Source: Microbacterium lushaniae
GTDB lineage: Bacteria; Actinomycetota; Actinomycetes; Actinomycetales; Microbacteriaceae
NCBI RefSeq assembly: GCF_008727775.1
Contig: NZ_CP044232.1
Location: 2,170,001-2,234,000, forward strand
Length of the DNA stretch: 64,000 nucleotides
Direction of reading: 5' to 3'
Below, piece by piece: positions 62,680 through 64,000 of this stretch; the first letter of the stretch is position 1, and every line of letters begins with the position of its first letter. Made by a program: the position numbers and the translations under genes. The notes under the pieces were generated by a model. It searched no databases, was not told where the DNA came from, and saw nothing but the letters and a program-made list of their open reading frames with translations.

Positions 62680-63450
62680 GTGATCACGCACGCCGCGCTC
62701 ATCCCCTGGCTCGACCCCGAGACGATCATCACGGCCGCCGGGCCCTGGGCACTGCTGGTGGTGTGCCTCATCATCTTCGCCGAGACGGGGCTCCTGGTCG
62801 GGTTCCTCCTTCCCGGCGACACGCTGCTGATCATGGCCGGCCTGCTCTCGCACCCGTCGGCCATCGCCCCTCACGGCGTCTTCGGCATCAACGTGTGGGT
62901 CGTGGGGCTCCTGATCGGCCTGGCCGCCTTCGTCGGCGGCGAGGTCGGATACCTCATCGGCCACAAGGCCGGCCCCGCGATCTTCGAGCGCAAGGAATCG
63001 GGCCTGTTCAGCGTGAAGAACGTCGAGCGCACCAATGCGTTCTTCGAGCGGTTCGGCGGGCTCACCGTCATCCTCGCCCGCTTCGTCCCGATCGTGCGCA
63101 CCTTCGCCCCGATCGCGGCCGGGGTGGGCCACATGAACAAGTGGAAGTACACCCTCTACAACCTCGTCGGCGCGCTCATCTGGGGCTTCGGATTGACGGT
63201 GCTCGGGTACGGCATCGGCCTCATCCCGGGCGTCGGCGACTTCGTGGCCGAGTACATCGACGTGATCCTGCTCGTCGCCGTCGCCGGCACGATCGGGTTC
63301 GTCGCGTTCCACTACTTCCGCGAGCGCGCCGCCGCCAAGCGGGCCCCGCACGGCGGCGACCCCGAGACGGATGCCGCCGAGGCGCGGTCGCTCACCCTCG
63401 ACGCCGACACGTTCGAGCAGCCGCACTCCCCCGACGCCCCGAAGGGCTGA
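62680..63450 (+). CDS. DedA family membrane protein
   Basis: 256 residues from GTG 62680. ETGLLVGFLLPGDTLLIMAG and ILARFVPIVRTFAPIAAGVG, with the membrane-reentrant hairpins of DedA/SNARE-associated proteins. These flip polyprenyl or phospho-lipid carriers. An acidic C-terminal tail of about 40 residues. Confidence 0.93.
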   Translation: MITHAALIPWLDPETIITAAGPWALLVVCLIIFAETGLLVGFLLPGDTLLIMAGLLSHPSAIAPHGVFGINVWVVGLLIGLAAFVGGEVGYLIGHKAGPAIFERKESGLFSVKNVERTNAFFERFGGLTVILARFVPIVRTFAPIAAGVGHMNKWKYTLYNLVGALIWGFGLTVLGYGIGLIPGVGDFVAEYIDVILLVAVAGTIGFVAFHYFRERAAAKRAPHGGDPETDAAEARSLTLDADTFEQPHSPDAPKG

Positions 63451-63452
63451 GC

Positions 63453-64000
63453 TCAGGAGGCCTTCGCGGCCTTCTTCTTCGCGGGCGTCTTGGACGCCGG
63501 GCTCTTGGACGCAGAGCTCTTCGACGCCGTGCTCGTGGACGTCGAAGACTTCGATGCGGGCTTGCTCTTGGCGCTGGACGACTTCCCCGACGTTCCCGAC
63601 TTCGACGAGTCGGATGCGGCGGACCCCGGCTTCTTGGCAGCCGAGCCCCCCTTGCCGTCCCGCGCGGCGCGACTGCGCTCCACGCTCGCACGCAGGGCCT
63701 CCATGAGGTCGATGACCTCGCCGCCGGAGTCCTCTTCCTCGGCTTCCCCGAAGGTGGCTGCGGTGTCCAGCGCGTCGCCCTGCTCCAGCTTGGCGTCGAT
63801 GAGGGTGCGCAGCTCCGCCTGGTACTCGTCGGTGAACTCCTCCGGGTCGAAGTCCTTCGCGAAGCTGTCGACGAGTGCCGCCGACATCTCCAGTTCCTTT
63901 GCCGAGATCCGCACCGACTCATCCAGCGCCGGGAAGGATGCTTCGCGCACCTCGTCGGCCCACAGAAGGGTCTGCAGCACGAGCACGTCGCCGCGCACGC
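63453..64000 (-). CDS. ku: Ku protein, C-terminal part (gene continues past the window)
   Basis: The frame is open to base 64000, so the N-terminal beta-barrel lies outside. VLQTLLWADEVREASFPALD and DFDPEEFTDEYQAELRTLID match the end of the Ku core, which binds DNA ends in non-homologous end joining with LigD. The long Ser/Lys/Ala-rich tail (KSGTSGKSSSAKSKPASKSS and on) is an extended basic tail like those seen on some actinobacterial Ku proteins, which help hold DNA. Confidence 0.93.
   Translation of the reverse strand, partial: VRGDVLVLQTLLWADEVREASFPALDESVRISAKELEMSAALVDSFAKDFDPEEFTDEYQAELRTLIDAKLEQGDALDTAATFGEAEEEDSGGEVIDLMEALRASVERSRAARDGKGGSAAKKPGSAASDSSKSGTSGKSSSAKSKPASKSSTSTSTASKSSASKSPASKTPAKKKAAKAS

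Overview
The window is one contiguous piece of a GC-rich (about 70%) chromosome from an actinomycete. The most likely source is Microbacteriaceae, probably Microbacterium or a close relative. The evidence is codon bias, frequent GTG starts, ATGA/GTGA stop-start overlaps, the prfB-ftsE-ftsX-smpB-ssrA order, a DUF222/HNH protein, and tad pilus genes without an outer-membrane secretin. This genus call is inference from gene content only.

Layout. 1-6.1 kb: the end of a catalase, a DUF6506 gene, and a three-gene operon (GT2 polysaccharide synthase with a one-base frameshift, membrane-anchored HlyD-like protein, GH81 endo-beta-1,3-glucanase lipoprotein) that looks like a beta-1,3-glucan locus. 6.1-15.4 kb: tRNA-Lys, hisN, a lipoprotein, a gene-free stretch with three copies of an 80-bp inverted-end repeat, a TetR/MFS divergon, a CGNR-LacI fusion regulator, RNase H, an SDR with a zinc ribbon, a Nudix hydrolase and a VOC/HxlR pair. 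15.4-23.9 kb: two giant unrecognised proteins (1196 and 1617 residues) translationally coupled in one operon. 24.1-29.8 kb: a compact ECF41 sigma-factor regulon with two sigma genes (one missing most of its fused NTF2/SnoaL domain), a separate coupled SnoaL-like protein carrying the DGGGR and NPDKL signatures, three paralogous NAD-binding oxidoreductases and an alpha/beta hydrolase. Four promoters there share the pattern (T/C)GTCACA-N16-GGTC. 29.8-33.8 kb: two membrane proteins and a NarL-type two-component system.

33.8-42.9 kb looks like an eroded island. It holds small hypothetical genes, higBA, a hicAB pair whose toxin is frameshifted, an IS3 orfA fragment joined to a tyrosine-integrase C-terminal fragment, and it ends exactly at the 3' end of ssrA (tmRNA). 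43.2-48 kb is conserved core (SIMPL protein, smpB, ftsX, ftsE, prfB). 48-55.4 kb carries a DUF222/HNH gene, an MFS transporter and a seven-gene tad pilus operon. 55.4-58.9 kb is a segment with a giant LuxR regulator and a small secreted peptide; it is flanked by direct copies of the tadA 5' end. 58.9-64 kb has a MerR regulator facing a monooxygenase-fold/FMN-reductase pair, a CPBP membrane protein, a secreted protein, tRNA-Leu, a DedA protein and the C-terminal part of Ku.

The most interesting leads are the split ECF41 regulatory domain with its shared promoters, the giant two-gene operon, the beta-glucan locus, and the flanking tadA duplication.
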